Made by a program: the position numbers and the translations under genes. DNA of 64,000 nucleotides from Tetracladium setigerum (Eukaryota > Ascomycota > Leotiomycetes > Helotiales). This document shows positions 45,597 through 56,905 of this stretch, in pieces (within the stretch, counting starts at the first letter, position 1; each line of letters begins with the position of its first letter). Location: assembly GCA_031472005.1 (NCBI GenBank), contig PZJY01000008.1, positions 1,550,001 through 1,614,000 of the forward strand, read 5' to 3'. The notes below the pieces were generated by a model that did not search any database, was not told where the DNA came from, and saw nothing but the letters and a program-made list of their open reading frames with translations.

Positions 45597-47168
45597 TCAT
45601 TCCAAACTATCCCTTCTTCCCCTTCTATACCCACCACCACCACCGCCGCCACCCTCCCTAGCAGCTCTCCTCTTCCTCCTCTCCTCTTTATACTCATCCG
45701 CTCCTGCACCCGCACTTTGGCCAGCACTACTACTACTCAAGCCCGGAATGTGATGTTTATAACTCTTCGTCCCTGTATCGGCACTCCTCGTACTAATCGT
45801 ACTTTCCGTGCCCAGCTCGCTACTAATATCCTCGTAATACCCACCCGGCAAATCCAATTTCTTACTTGGACTTCTACTTCCCCTCTGTCCAGCAGCTGCA
45901 GCTCTAGCATTGCGACGTTCTTCTCTTCGCGCACGCTCTTCTCGTCTGGCTTCACGGTCCCGTTCACGCTCGCGTTCTTCAAAGGAGATGGTACTTTCGG
46001 TGATGACGGTACTGTTGTCGTCGCCGTGTTGGAAGCTAAAGTCGCGTTTGCCTTTGGCACTAGCTGCTCTGCCCTTCTCCTGCAATCGTTTCGCCTCGGC
46101 ACGGATACGATCGCGTTCTGTGTCGGCCTCGGATGGAGCAGAAGATGTAGCTGTGTTGGTGTTTTTGTTCCAGAAACTTGTCGCCGAAGGTGCGGTGGTG
46201 GGATTGTTGTGGTGAGAAGTGCTGACGACTTTTCGAATGCCGGCATTTCCACCGGTGTATTTATCGTTGCGGTCGGCTTTGCGGGTGCGCTCTTTGGTAG
46301 GTGTGCTGGTGGGTGTGGGTTCGCGGTGGTTGATCAGAACTTCGCTCATGCTTGCTTCGGTGCTTCCATCCCATGCGCTAGCATCTGATTCCTTGTTCAG
46401 GCCACCCACACGAGCTGGTTTCTCATGTCGGTAAGCACGGATTGTGTTTTGCACTCCAATATCTATTTCCTCATCTGGGTCGGCGACGGTGAGAGCTTCA
46501 GTTACCTCGGAGGCTTCGGTGGGTGCGTGGTTACGACGGAAGCGGGATTTCTTGGGCTTCTCGTTGTATTCCTTGTGTGCTCGACGCTTTTCGCGCTTGA
46601 TGTCTGACATTTCCGATCCGAGTGATGAGCCACCTGCTGAGCCGAGATATTCGGTCGTCCCGTCATCGTCTTTGTAACTCTCGTAGCGCTTCTTGCCTGC
46701 CTTGCCCTTCTTTCTCCCACCTCGGGTCATTCTACCCCATACGCTTTGTCCGCCGCCCTCTTTCTCGCTCATATCATGGACGATACTTCCACCACCTAAA
46801 TCCGTACTCTCGGTTGCACCGCTAAGCGTCGTTCCATTTGGACCCTTCCTCCGTAACACAGTAGATTTATAGTCATCCCAATCGTTTTCGTGGAAGTAGA
46901 AGCCGCCATTCTTGGCCCAAAAGAAGAACCAGATGCCGGTGAGGACGAAACCTGCACCGAGGAGACCGAGGATGATAAAGACAGCTTTGTTGGGAACCTG
47001 TGCGAAGGGAGTGACGCCATCTCCGGGATTACCTGCTAATTCGCGTTTGAGGAGGGCATCGGAACGTGGGACGAGCTGGGATGTTGTCGTCGGGGAGGAT
47101 GAAGGAATTCGTCTGAGGAGAGAGGTGAGGAGAGTGGTGAATGCTGATGGTGTTGGTAAGGGCGCCAT
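45597..47168 (-). CDS. Single-pass membrane protein with long charged tail
   Basis: Intronless, 523 residues from the ATG at 47168. One transmembrane helix near residues 63-85 (AVFIILGLLGAGFVLTGIWF), preceded by a Ser/Thr-rich segment and followed by a tail of about 430 residues. The tail is highly charged: a basic GGRKKGKAGKKRYESYKDD patch, then a glutamate/arginine helix-like stretch (RERERDREARREERARREER, probable coiled coil) and a glycine-rich end with nine consecutive glycines. No signal peptide, so the helix may act as a signal anchor with the tail in the cytosol. I recognise the layout as one conserved in ascomycetes but know no function. Confidence 0.8.
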   Translation of the reverse strand: MAPLPTPSAFTTLLTSLLRRIPSSSPTTTSQLVPRSDALLKRELAGNPGDGVTPFAQVPNKAVFIILGLLGAGFVLTGIWFFFWAKNGGFYFHENDWDDYKSTVLRRKGPNGTTLSGATESTDLGGGSIVHDMSEKEGGGQSVWGRMTRGGRKKGKAGKKRYESYKDDDGTTEYLGSAGGSSLGSEMSDIKREKRRAHKEYNEKPKKSRFRRNHAPTEASEVTEALTVADPDEEIDIGVQNTIRAYRHEKPARVGGLNKESDASAWDGSTEASMSEVLINHREPTPTSTPTKERTRKADRNDKYTGGNAGIRKVVSTSHHNNPTTAPSATSFWNKNTNTATSSAPSEADTERDRIRAEAKRLQEKGRAASAKGKRDFSFQHGDDNSTVITESTISFEERERERDREARREERARREERRNARAAAAGQRGSRSPSKKLDLPGGYYEDISSELGTESTISTRSADTGTKSYKHHIPGLSSSSAGQSAGAGADEYKEERRKRRAAREGGGGGGGGYRRGRRDSLE

Positions 47169-48711
47169 CTTGTATTTCTTTCCCTGTCGATATGCTCTTT
47201 GGAATGTAAAAGCACAATCACGCCTCGCAGGGTGTGTTGGAATGTTGAAAGTGTGTCCCACTCGAAGGATTCGCAGCGTTGCTTGCTGGCTTGCTTTCAG
47301 GAATGCAAGTTCCCTCGTTCGAGAAATGAAATTGGGGTTCGTTTTTTAAGTTTCGTAAATGTCTCTCGTTTGGTGATTGTAATTTGTGAAGAACAAAAGT
47401 TGATGACAAGCAAAGCGACTTTTGTCGCTGACCTGCTTGTCTTCAAAACGGAGGTGGTTGGGGATTTCCACAGGTGACGCATGTAAACAAAGGAGGCGGC
47501 TGGGCGGTTGTCATGGCAAAGAAACGAGCCCCACGTGATATGGCTTGGCACTGTCATTGCAAGCCCCATCCGACGCCAGACTCCATCCATGTGTTTGCCG
47601 AAAGGGAATTGAGTTTGGATGCGGGGTTCTGATCTTTGGAATGAATGCAGGGACAACGTGGGGGGTTTTCTTAAAAATCTTCAGAAGAGGTGTTCGTTGA
47701 TGCGGTTGATTTCTCTTTTGAACCAGCAGCTTCTCGCTTCATAGGACAACACATGGAAAATGGGACTCGATCAATCTTTTATAGTTTCCAATATTTTCAA
47801 CTATCTGGCTGTACTATTCCATCTACGAACTCTGCCATTAATCATGCATTCAATGCAATCATCTTCATCATCATCCTTCCGTCTTCTTTTCCTTCCTTCC
47901 TTCCTTCCTTCGCTTGCAGTCTAATGCTGCCAATCTTAACTGTAAAAGGAGATCCTCCTCACAAGACTTTTCCCAGTATAATTGATATTCCCAAACCCAT
48001 CCAGTTCTAGTCGCTCCGAAAAAAAAGACAAGCCATCTCTATGCGAACAATCGCACAGAGTAAAGGGAGTAACGTATCCATAATCCTAAAGGTACATGCC
48101 ATTGCTAGCAGATACTCTTAAATGTCCCAGCTCCCAAAAACGTGGTATTCCCAATGCCAGAACAGGGTTGCCAATCTTGTGTTTGTCAAAAAAGCAACAA
48201 CGCACAATAGAAGAAGAAAAAGGACGAAGAAAAAGGAAGAAAAATAAGAAGTAGAAGTAGAAGTAGAAGGGGGAAACGAAAACGAACCCATAATCAGGGA
48301 ACTCGAACAACTGAGAAACAAAAAGGTATCCGGTCCAAACATCATCAAATCATACAGGTCATACATGAGTCATATCTCTCCTTCGAAAACCAAGGAAGAA
48401 AACGGTCCAAGAAAAACAAAATTATGCCCAAAATTTTCGCTCCCGAAAAGTGTAATGCTCCTCAAATATGCAGATTCTCGTATGGGGGTATATGAAACTT
48501 TCAAAACTCTTCTTTCAACTTTTGTGAGATGAACAGGCGGGCGAAAAGAAGAGACTAGAAAATGTAAAAGCCCCCCATGCAAAAAGAAGATGCACCAATA
48601 ACTGAGAAACCAAAAGAAGAGAAACCCTAATGCGACCTCGTCCTAAGAGGTCATGCGCTATATCGAAGTATATAAATTGCTATGTCGGTATGTAGAAGGA
48701 GGGAGAGGCGA
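47169..48711. other. Intergenic, 1.5 kb, no supported gene
   Basis: 5' region of the charged membrane protein gene and 3' region of the disordered protein gene. A purine-rich tract with gaagta and aagaa units lies at about 48200-48275, and ttccttccttccttcc at about 47890-47910. Confidence 0.55.
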
Positions 48712-50502
48712 TCAGAGGAAGTTGTCCATCTGATATTGAGGTGTTGATCGGGTGTAGGAGTGACTGGAGCTCATTCGAGATCTCCCAACAGTAGGTCTGT
48801 CGATTCGGCTTCGACGGTCACGGTCATCGATTTGTCGTTGTGGAACATGCGTGCTATACTCCGAGCCGCGATCGCTGCGATCGCGAAGGCTTTTTTGTCG
48901 AGAGATGGAAATCTCCCCACCATCGTCGCAATCGATTCGAGTTCCGCCAACCATCACGCGAGCTTGGCCAGTCACCTTGATAGTGACGTTCTCGTCGTCG
49001 TTTCCACTCCCGCTTCGAGTGGTTCGTGTTGTGGCTGATTTTTTGTAATCGCTCTCGTCTCGGCTTCCACTGTTGGTGCTTCGGCTGCTACCTCCTTGAC
49101 GCCTCTGTTGCTTTCTCAGCATGTCTGCTGTCAATGGAACAGTTGGCCCTGCTACCTCTTCTTGATAATTTGCAGCCAGGTTGATTTTGTCCTCGTATCC
49201 GCCAGATGTGCCAGAATCTTGAGATGTGCTTTGTCCATAGTAGCTCTGCCGCCTTCGGCTATTGTTGGCAGTCTCAATCCTGACACGCTCCGAGTCCTTT
49301 CCAAGATCGTACGAGACGGAGTGACGGTTTGTACTGGGTCGGCGAGGTCTTGATGGCTGGCGCAGTTGAGGTCTCTCCTGACGTTCCAATTGACGTTCCA
49401 GTTGACGTTCCAGCTGACGGTCATAGTGGTCGTGACGCTCCTGACGCTCGTGACGCTCGTGACGCTCATGACGATCGTGACGGTCATGACGGTCGCTATA
49501 CTGTGTTTCTGTCTCTGCAGGATAGTCCGTAATTGGTCGTCGGAGAATAGGTTTTGGTTGGGGAGGTGGGGGCATGGCGATTGTGTCTGGGTCCCTGGGA
49601 CGTGCCGATGGTGCACGCATGGGTTCTCTCATCCTCACAGGGTCGCTAATCCTTGAAGCATAGCTGTCTTCATAATACCCATCTCCATACTGCCCATCCA
49701 TGGATTGGCGACGAGTATCTCTTGTCCCGAATGCTGAAGTGGTTCGGGAGATGGGGTCGTCGATTATTGACTGATGGCTCCTCGGAATAGAATCAAATCT
49801 TGCAGAGAGTGGTCGAAGGGGTGGCCGGACAATCTGCTGAGCGAAGTAGTCTTGGGGAGCCATGGTAGTATTGTTATTTGGGGCTGCGAATTGCATGTAT
49901 GAATTGTCTGATGGTGGAGGGTATGATGGCGCGACCAAGGGTTGATGTTGGTAGTAGGCCGACATGGACAGCGGCGGACCATGTGAGGTGGTAGGGGCGA
50001 AGGGTTGGGCATAGTTGTGCTGAGGGTTATTCTGGTATGAGTGACTTGTGACGGCTCGAGGTCGAAGTGCGATCTGAATTGGAGCTTGGGTTGCGATGGC
50101 TTGTGGGCCGTATCCTGGATTGGGAAGGGGTATGCCATAGTTCGACGGGACATCCTTTGGAGACCGCTGTGCCAGCGGCAGCTTCCCACTTGTACTTGTT
50201 CGATTCTCGTAGGACAAGGGAGGCCTGACAGATTTCCGAGGCGACTTGGTGCTGGTGGTGGACCTCCTCCTCTCCATTTTGGCTTCCCTCTCTTCTGCCA
50301 GCTCAGCTGCTTGCGCACGCACCAGACTCTTATCTCCCGAATCGCTATGAGGTTTCTTCGTCTTTCCTGCGCGAGGGTCGCGGTGTTGCGAGACCATGGG
50401 CTTTTCTTTGAGTGCGCTTCGTACGGTCCCGCGCACCTGCTTCCCACTATTCTCATCCACATCCACGACGTAAGCCGGGCGAGGCATTTTTTCTGAAGGC
50501 AT
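48712..50502 (-). CDS. Disordered conserved fungal protein with short tandem repeats
   Basis: Intronless, 596 residues. No enzyme domain. The N-terminus (MPRPAYVVDVDENSGKQVRG) is followed by basic, Ser/Pro and Tyr/Pro/Gln rich segments. Residues about 335-375 hold two adjacent tandem repeats, RHD/RHE units and RQLE units. A short ordered-looking block near residue 510 (NVTIKVTGQARVMVGGTRID) is the best-conserved-looking part. Arg/Ser-rich ending. The composition suggests an RNA- or scaffold-associated protein, but this is inference. The start at 50502 is the first ATG; a second in-frame methionine follows at residue 6. Confidence 0.78.
   Translation of the reverse strand: MPSEKMPRPAYVVDVDENSGKQVRGTVRSALKEKPMVSQHRDPRAGKTKKPHSDSGDKSLVRAQAAELAEEREAKMERRRSTTSTKSPRKSVRPPLSYENRTSTSGKLPLAQRSPKDVPSNYGIPLPNPGYGPQAIATQAPIQIALRPRAVTSHSYQNNPQHNYAQPFAPTTSHGPPLSMSAYYQHQPLVAPSYPPPSDNSYMQFAAPNNNTTMAPQDYFAQQIVRPPLRPLSARFDSIPRSHQSIIDDPISRTTSAFGTRDTRRQSMDGQYGDGYYEDSYASRISDPVRMREPMRAPSARPRDPDTIAMPPPPQPKPILRRPITDYPAETETQYSDRHDRHDRHERHERHERQERHDHYDRQLERQLERQLERQERPQLRQPSRPRRPSTNRHSVSYDLGKDSERVRIETANNSRRRQSYYGQSTSQDSGTSGGYEDKINLAANYQEEVAGPTVPLTADMLRKQQRRQGGSSRSTNSGSRDESDYKKSATTRTTRSGSGNDDENVTIKVTGQARVMVGGTRIDCDDGGEISISRQKSLRDRSDRGSEYSTHVPQRQIDDRDRRSRIDRPTVGRSRMSSSHSYTRSTPQYQMDNFL
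49378..49500 (-). repeat. Two adjacent coding minisatellites (12-base and 9-base units)
   Basis: Plus-strand units gacgttccagtt (about 3 copies, 49378-49420) encode RQLE; units cgtgacgct and variants (about 8 copies, 49428-49497) encode RHE, RHD and RQE. Confidence 0.88.
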
Positions 50503-51739
50503 CGTGCTGATCCGTGAGACGCGTGGGAAGCGTCAACAGCAGCAGACGACGATATTTATGGCGACAACGAGGTTGCGCAAGGTGGTTGCCGGGTTGGAGT
50601 CTGGAGGTGAAAATGGTGACGGTGGAGGGAGGGATGGGTTTTGGTGGGATGTTTGGTCAAACCAAAAAATTGGGGAAACCCGGGAAGTTTCTTGGGAGGC
50701 GAAGGGGGTGGGTGTGTGTTATCGATAAATACGACGGAGGAGCTGTAACCTCACAGTTGGGCCAGCGGGACGAGACCTTCACACCCACACACACGCGACG
50801 AGAATAGAAAAGGGAGGGAGTGCGAGTGTTTGATCCTTCGTCTTCAGCCGAAGGGGAGGGCAAGGTTTGTAGTTGAGGTCCTGAAATAGGTAGAGTTTCG
50901 TGGTCGTTGTGGTGGTCTTCAGAAGAAAGAGAGAAGAAAAGATGTTTGTCCAGCACTGTACAGGAACACCACGATATCGGCCGGGGTGGGAAAGTAGTAG
51001 AGATGGAGGCCAGGTCTCCCTTTCCTTTTTTTTATTTTATTTTTTCCCTCTTCTTTTCGTCTGCGTGTGTTTGGCCCACGGCTCCGCGCTCCTTTTTGCT
51101 GGGAAGATTCTTTGGGCTGTCGTTCAGCCTAATTGGCGTTGCACGGCGGTGGTGGTGTTGGGTAGGAATGCGCTTTTTCTTATGCGAAAAGTGGAAACAT
51201 TCAAGCCTGATGGCGTAGAGAGTGAGAATCTCTAAAGGGCCGTTGGAATGAGAAGCCGGATGAGGGTGAGAAGAAGAAGAAGCGCATCGAAGGATGTAGA
51301 TGGATATAATGAATGGTAAGAAAGGCAATGTAATGTAGGGGATGACAAGAGGCAAGAACAAGGTTATGAAGTGAAAGGGGGGTGGAGGAGGAGGGGAGCT
51401 GTGGATGGTTGTGAGGGAGATGGATGGTGAGTGTGTGAGTGTGTGAGTGTGAGCTAAACAAACAGCTCACGAAGTCAATGCTGGCCAACTAGTGGTGGTA
51501 GTAGCAGCTATTACCATTCTGACTACCGGGTGGTGCAGCAGTCACAGATTGTTGGCTAAGCTCAGAACTCTAAGGGGAGGATGGGTAGAGTAGACTAGTA
51601 AAGTGTGTGTGCATTATTATTATTTTTCTAAGTACTTTAATTTCTCTCTCTTCATGATGATTGGAATGCGGCAGGATGGGAAGCCCAAACCGCCGCCATC
51701 CCATAGGCGGCTTCCACGCACCACCCACACCCCCGGAAG

Positions 51740-51795
51740 AATGTGTGTGTGTGAGAGGGAGAGAGAGAGGGAGGGAGACAGAGAGGGAGAGATAA
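51740..51795. repeat. TG/GA microsatellite
   Basis: gtgtgtgtgtgaga followed by a long gagagagagggaggg tract. Confidence 0.85.
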
Positions 51796-52096
51796 TAATG
51801 GATGTGGCCACAATACTCATCATCATCTCATCATGAATGACTCCTCCGCCTCCTCGACGACGAAGTATACGTGGGTTGTGGAGGGTGGGTGTGTGGTGTT
51901 ACTGCCGAGTACACCACCCAAAGGCCAATCCCTCTCTCCCTTTCTACTCCCGAATGCCCTCACGCCAGTCATCCCGGACGCCTCTCAAGCTTTGCATGCA
52001 CCCATCACCATCCAGCTCCCATCCTGCAGATAGATGGAGGCAGGAGGATGGGGAGGACTCCTCCACCATGTCTGCTTTGAGGCTGTCGTGCTCCCA

Positions 52097-52132
52097 TTAT
52101 TGTTATTGTTATTGTTGTTATTGTTGTTATTG
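52097..52132. repeat. Trinucleotide/hexanucleotide ttattg microsatellite
   Basis: Repeated ttattg and ttgtta units in one uninterrupted run. Confidence 0.85.
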
Positions 52133-55100
52133 CTCTCGCTTCTCTTCACTGATATCTATCTGCTGACGAACTTACTTACCATTTTGCTTCCCGCCTTCAC
52201 TTGACAATTGAATCCTCTCACAACACTTTCTACACCCTCTTCAAGAATAATCAACCGTCTAAACTTCATCACAGTGTTTGAGTTTGGAGGCCTCGATGAT
52301 GTTTCATCACCCACCCATCCATCCAATCCATCAATAATAATCCCATCCCAAACCAACAGCAACCCCAGATGATTCAGTCCCTTCCCATATCTCCGTACTA
52401 CTTCAACGAACTGTGCGTCAAATCCCTTCGATACCATCTCATCGATTGGCGGTGGCGATCTGCAACGCACACTTTGGATTATCTTGATCCTCGGCTGCAA
52501 GTCATCCTCCCCATCTCGATGATTGAATGAACATTCTCGCGTACAAAGGCCTCGAGTACCGTAAAATCTGATGATGCATCATAATAAACCGGCCCGTTTG
52601 GTGTTACAATACTTGCACTACAGTACGTAGGTATCTATCGTACTGTTGTCACTGAGGTAAACATGTACAACGACAGTCAGACAAGTTGAAAAAAAAAAAT
52701 ATGTCTCTCTCTCTCCTCTTTCCCCTGGCCAACCAAGCCAAGCGAGACAAAACCCGTCAACCCATCAACCCAACGACCCATCACCCATTATTCATTCTCC
52801 CCATATATTTCCAGCTCCGGAATATTTACAGAAATACTAGCTCAACACAAAGCGAAAACAAGAGTCAGGGCCCAGCATGCTAATTCCTGCGCCTAGACAA
52901 AAATTATACTGTACGGAGTAGAGTCTACGCACTCCATCACATTCTCCACCCTCACATTTACGGTTTCCCTCCCCACCACAGCTCTGCTCCCCCTGCTCGC
53001 TAACCAATCAAAACAAGACAGTCGACTTGCATATTCATGCATTCGATGCACCTCCTCTCGACCCTCTCGACGCCGGCTATTCGATGTCAAGCTGTATGGA
53101 GGGTATGTCAGTTATGTAGGTATGTACATTGTACATAACTCGGTGTTGGACTCGCTGTTAGACCCCGTTTTTGTCTCGGTCGAGGTCGAGGTCGGTCAGG
53201 TCAGTCAAGACAAGGCATGCAATCCATGTCATTGGTTTTAATATATCATACCATACGACTGTCATGTCATCGGGTTGAGGCTCGGGAGAAGGAAGGAAGG
53301 ATTTCGAAAAGGACGAAAATAAACAGGTTCCTATTGCTTGGGTGTAGGTGCTGTACTGTAAGCGAAGAAAGAAAAGCCCGTTGCCCATCATCGAAGAGTC
53401 CAGAAATACATATTTGTAAGAAGTTCCATACAGAAAGTATGATATTCGAGAGGATGGAACAAGGTAGAACGAAAGAAAGAAGGAAGACGACGCAATAATG
53501 TAGGGTCGTGTTGGTTTCTCTATCCTTCCCTTCCCGCCTCTTCCCTTCCTGCCTGTCTGTCTGCCATGCTCCTGTCAGTAACACCCGCCACTGCTATCAT
53601 TGTGATACATTACAGTACCATTCCATGACCACAATACTTTTCCAACCGCCGCCCGTCAATACCAACGCAACGGCCGGCCGGCCGATCAACCGTTTGATCT
53701 CTACTGCATTTCTATTTCAAGAAACCAACAAACAACCTTTACTGCATTGTTTCATCTCATACCCCCTTGACGTTATAAATTAAAAGTAACATATTTCACC
53801 TTGTAAGGCCAGCAAACCAACCCCACACCAAAATGAAACAAATCCTTATCGCATTATTCCTTTCCTTATCCTCCACATTTTCTAGATCATCTAGGCCCCA
53901 CTTTCCATAATTCCCGAGGACGACAGCAAAACGCCAAACATGCCAACAACAGTACTACAGGTACGTACCTGGGAGCTTTGAACAGCTTGTTAACTTAACC
54001 ACGTACCTAGGTAGGCTGATTAGGTAGCTAGGTCACTCCCTGAATGCTAACGGCCCCAAAACCCAAACGAAAAGTTCTTTTAAATTGACAACGAAACTAC
54101 TTATCACTAAGGCTATTCTCCATATTTTTTTCCAGAAGCCCTCACACGACGTCCACACTCAATTTCTCGTGTCAATGCAAGAAAGGGAAATGAAAATCAG
54201 GGGGTGAAAACGCATGACCCATACCACAACACTGACAACACGACCAAGATGACGCTGAGAATCGTTCGGAGATACTACTGGAAGTAAGATCAATGGGGTT
54301 CCTCATCTCATCTCACCCCAGCTCCACTCCGCCTCAAAGATGATTGTAATGATTAATTGATTTATTAATATGCATCTGATCGAAATCAATCAAAGCTAAA
54401 CAATTGTCTAGACTTTCTCTCCTCCCTCACAAGCCAAGCCAAGGACCAGCTGCAGTGAAGTGCAGACAGTAGATCTGTACGATCGATATCACTCACTCGT
54501 CTTCACGGTAGATGGAACGAACCACCACCACCACAACTAACTTTTTCCAAACCTTGGATTTCAAGATATCATTGATTGATGGAAACAGAAAGCGAAAGAA
54601 TGGAGGGTGAGGGAAATTACCAGATTGATGAATGACATCTCTCCTCACTACACCATCTCACTCACTTCTTCACCAATATCCGAGAGTTCTGTTTTCTACA
54701 CCGCTTCTTTTTCGATATCGGTAATGGTTGCAACACACTTCACTATCATGGACGTACATACATACACTACTGTGTGAACCTGCCTACCTACCTACTTTAG
54801 AAGCTGTGTAGAGACGAGAATAATAAATTGAGGGGAAGTGAGATCTTTGATCCAGAATTGATGATGGGTAATGTATGAGTTATGATGTGCTTCTCAGACC
54901 ACGCCTGGAGATGGTATGGATCATGCGTTGTCGTTGTTGATATCCAAAACCGAGAAACATAAAAAGAAAATAAAATAAATCTACCACGATACGATTTCGC
55001 TCCGTTGTACCGAAACCCTTGACCCTGTCTCTCTCTCGCCTCTCTCTCTTTTAGTACTTCTGTACATAGTTGGGCGGTCAAGATCTTGAACTAACTGTGG

Positions 55101-56905
55101 AACTATCGAAAAAGCAAATACAATACAACGCAATATCTCCGAACAGCTAGATAAACAGAACAGTACAAGAAATCATAAGTATATTTTTGCTTTCTTTTTC
55201 TTCTTTTTTTTTCTTTTGTTTCATGGATATCTAGGTACCGATTCAGGCACTTGATAAGTTTCTGTACCTGAGTATTGTTTCACTCGCCTTGAAGCTTCAT
55301 GTTGATTTGGCTTTTTTTGGTTCACTGTTTTGATGTGAGATGGTTGATTCTCTTAGTAGCCAAGACGAAAAAGAGAGAGAGAGAGGGCAGAAAGGGGGAG
55401 ATCATTCATTTCGTTGCACAACGAGAACATAAGTACTATCTGTGTACAATCAACAACTTTAGCATACTCTCGATAGAAGTTTCATATCTCTCACGCATCT
55501 AACAACCATGATGACGAACAAATATCCATTCATCTCGCAACCATCTCGTCAATCCAAACCGAAGAATCTCTCCCTCTCACTATCCGTCTATTCCAAACCC
55601 TTAAGAAAACGACTCATCACATTCCCCCTCTTCTTCCCCACCCTCTCTGTCCTGTCTTTACCCCACCTCTGCTTTCGCCTCTACTTTCGCCTCTACTTTC
55701 GTCTCTTCAGCCCAAAAAACCCAACCACAGATAAAAATTCTCCTACGGAGGAAACAGAAAAAAAAACTCCTTCCGAATAAGCCCGACAAAAAAAGTTACT
55801 TTCCCCACGCTTGGACGCCTTGCTAGATGAGAGGTAGTAAGGCATAGTACAGTATGTACATAGGTACAATGGGAGGTACGTACAGCACAGAAGTACGTAG
55901 CGTATGGACAGTACAGGAGATACACATCTGCCGATGCACAGAGTACTGCACATTCCGATACCATACGAAGAAGTCCTCATGTTGATCTACATTCATGCAT
56001 GCCTTCCTTTCGTAGCTTCTTCCATACAAAGAGTAGAAAAGATAGAACAGATGTGCTGATTGCGTAGGTACTTCAGTCACCTGCCGACGTAAATTTCGTC
56101 AGACCGACCTCATACGCCGAATTGGCGTTCCAAATCATGTTTTGATTGTTGTTTTATGTGTTGTTCGAGAAAGAGTTCGCTGGAGAGACTATTATCGATT
56201 TAAACTTTTTTCCTTTTCTTTCCTTTTTCTTCTTTTCGGGTTATTTTTGTGGTATGGTACGGTACGGAGTACGGTACCTGAAAAACAATGAGTAGATGAG
56301 CGAAAGTGACAGCTGACAGCTGACAGATGACAGATGATTGATTTCTCGTGACGTGGCGGTGGCGTGGCGTGGTATGGGGTGGGGTGGCGTGGGTAGGATA
56401 GGGTAGGGTAGGTTTCTGAGAGATGGGTGAGGTTGGGTTGAGGAGTTAGGTGTTTTGGGAGGTTTTCTGTTGGGTATGGTGGTTAAGGATGATTGAGCGA
56501 CTGCTATGAAGGCTGACGCGTCGGTTGTGGTTAGAAATTCAAAGAAAGAAATCTCAGTAGGTAGTCGAGCGAGAAGTGAAATGAATGTGTTGAAATTTAT
56601 TAGCGTGTAAAAGACGGATATGGTGATTCTTTCGCCCAAGAACCTGTCATCGTTGACCCTATGTGAAGGAAGACGAAAAAAGTCAGCATTGAGAGTATCA
56701 GTGTTTGAGCCGTCCAGAACAAAATAGGAGGAATTGAACACTTATTTTCTTATGGAAAGTTGGGAGTACAGTACAGCACGCAATCAAATAAACAGACAAA
56801 TTGTTGTGTGTATAGAAACATAACAAAATAAAAAACAGAAAATAAAATCGAAACTTACAAATATCAAAATAAATCGGAATACCATTCCCGCCACCACCAC
56901 CACCA

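Larger units (their letters stand above)
50503..56905. other. 6.4-kb gene-free stretch rich in simple repeats
   Basis: No frame here is convincing. The longest candidates (52156-52500 minus; 55508-55780 plus) lack conserved features. Simple repeats are dense: gtgtgtgtgagtg at 51420-51450, gtgtgtgtgtgagagggagaga at 51740-51795, ttattgttattg at 52097-52132, tgacagctgacagc at 56306-56335. Palindromic tacctaggta and tacggagta motifs also occur (54005, 52912, 56265). May be a long promoter and leader of the disordered protein gene, or hold noncoding transcripts. Confidence 0.5.

Noticed and set aside
45522..46388. Long plus-strand frame of 288 codons
   Set aside because: It is the shadow of the charged membrane protein on the minus strand and starts and ends without conserved features.
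52156..52500. 114-codon minus-strand frame
   Set aside because: Begins with TTG, has no recognisable motif and no conserved neighbours; left as unassigned.
55508..55780. 90-codon plus-strand frame with FRLYFRLYFRLF
   Set aside because: Driven by a short repeat of cctctactttcg; no signal peptide or domain.
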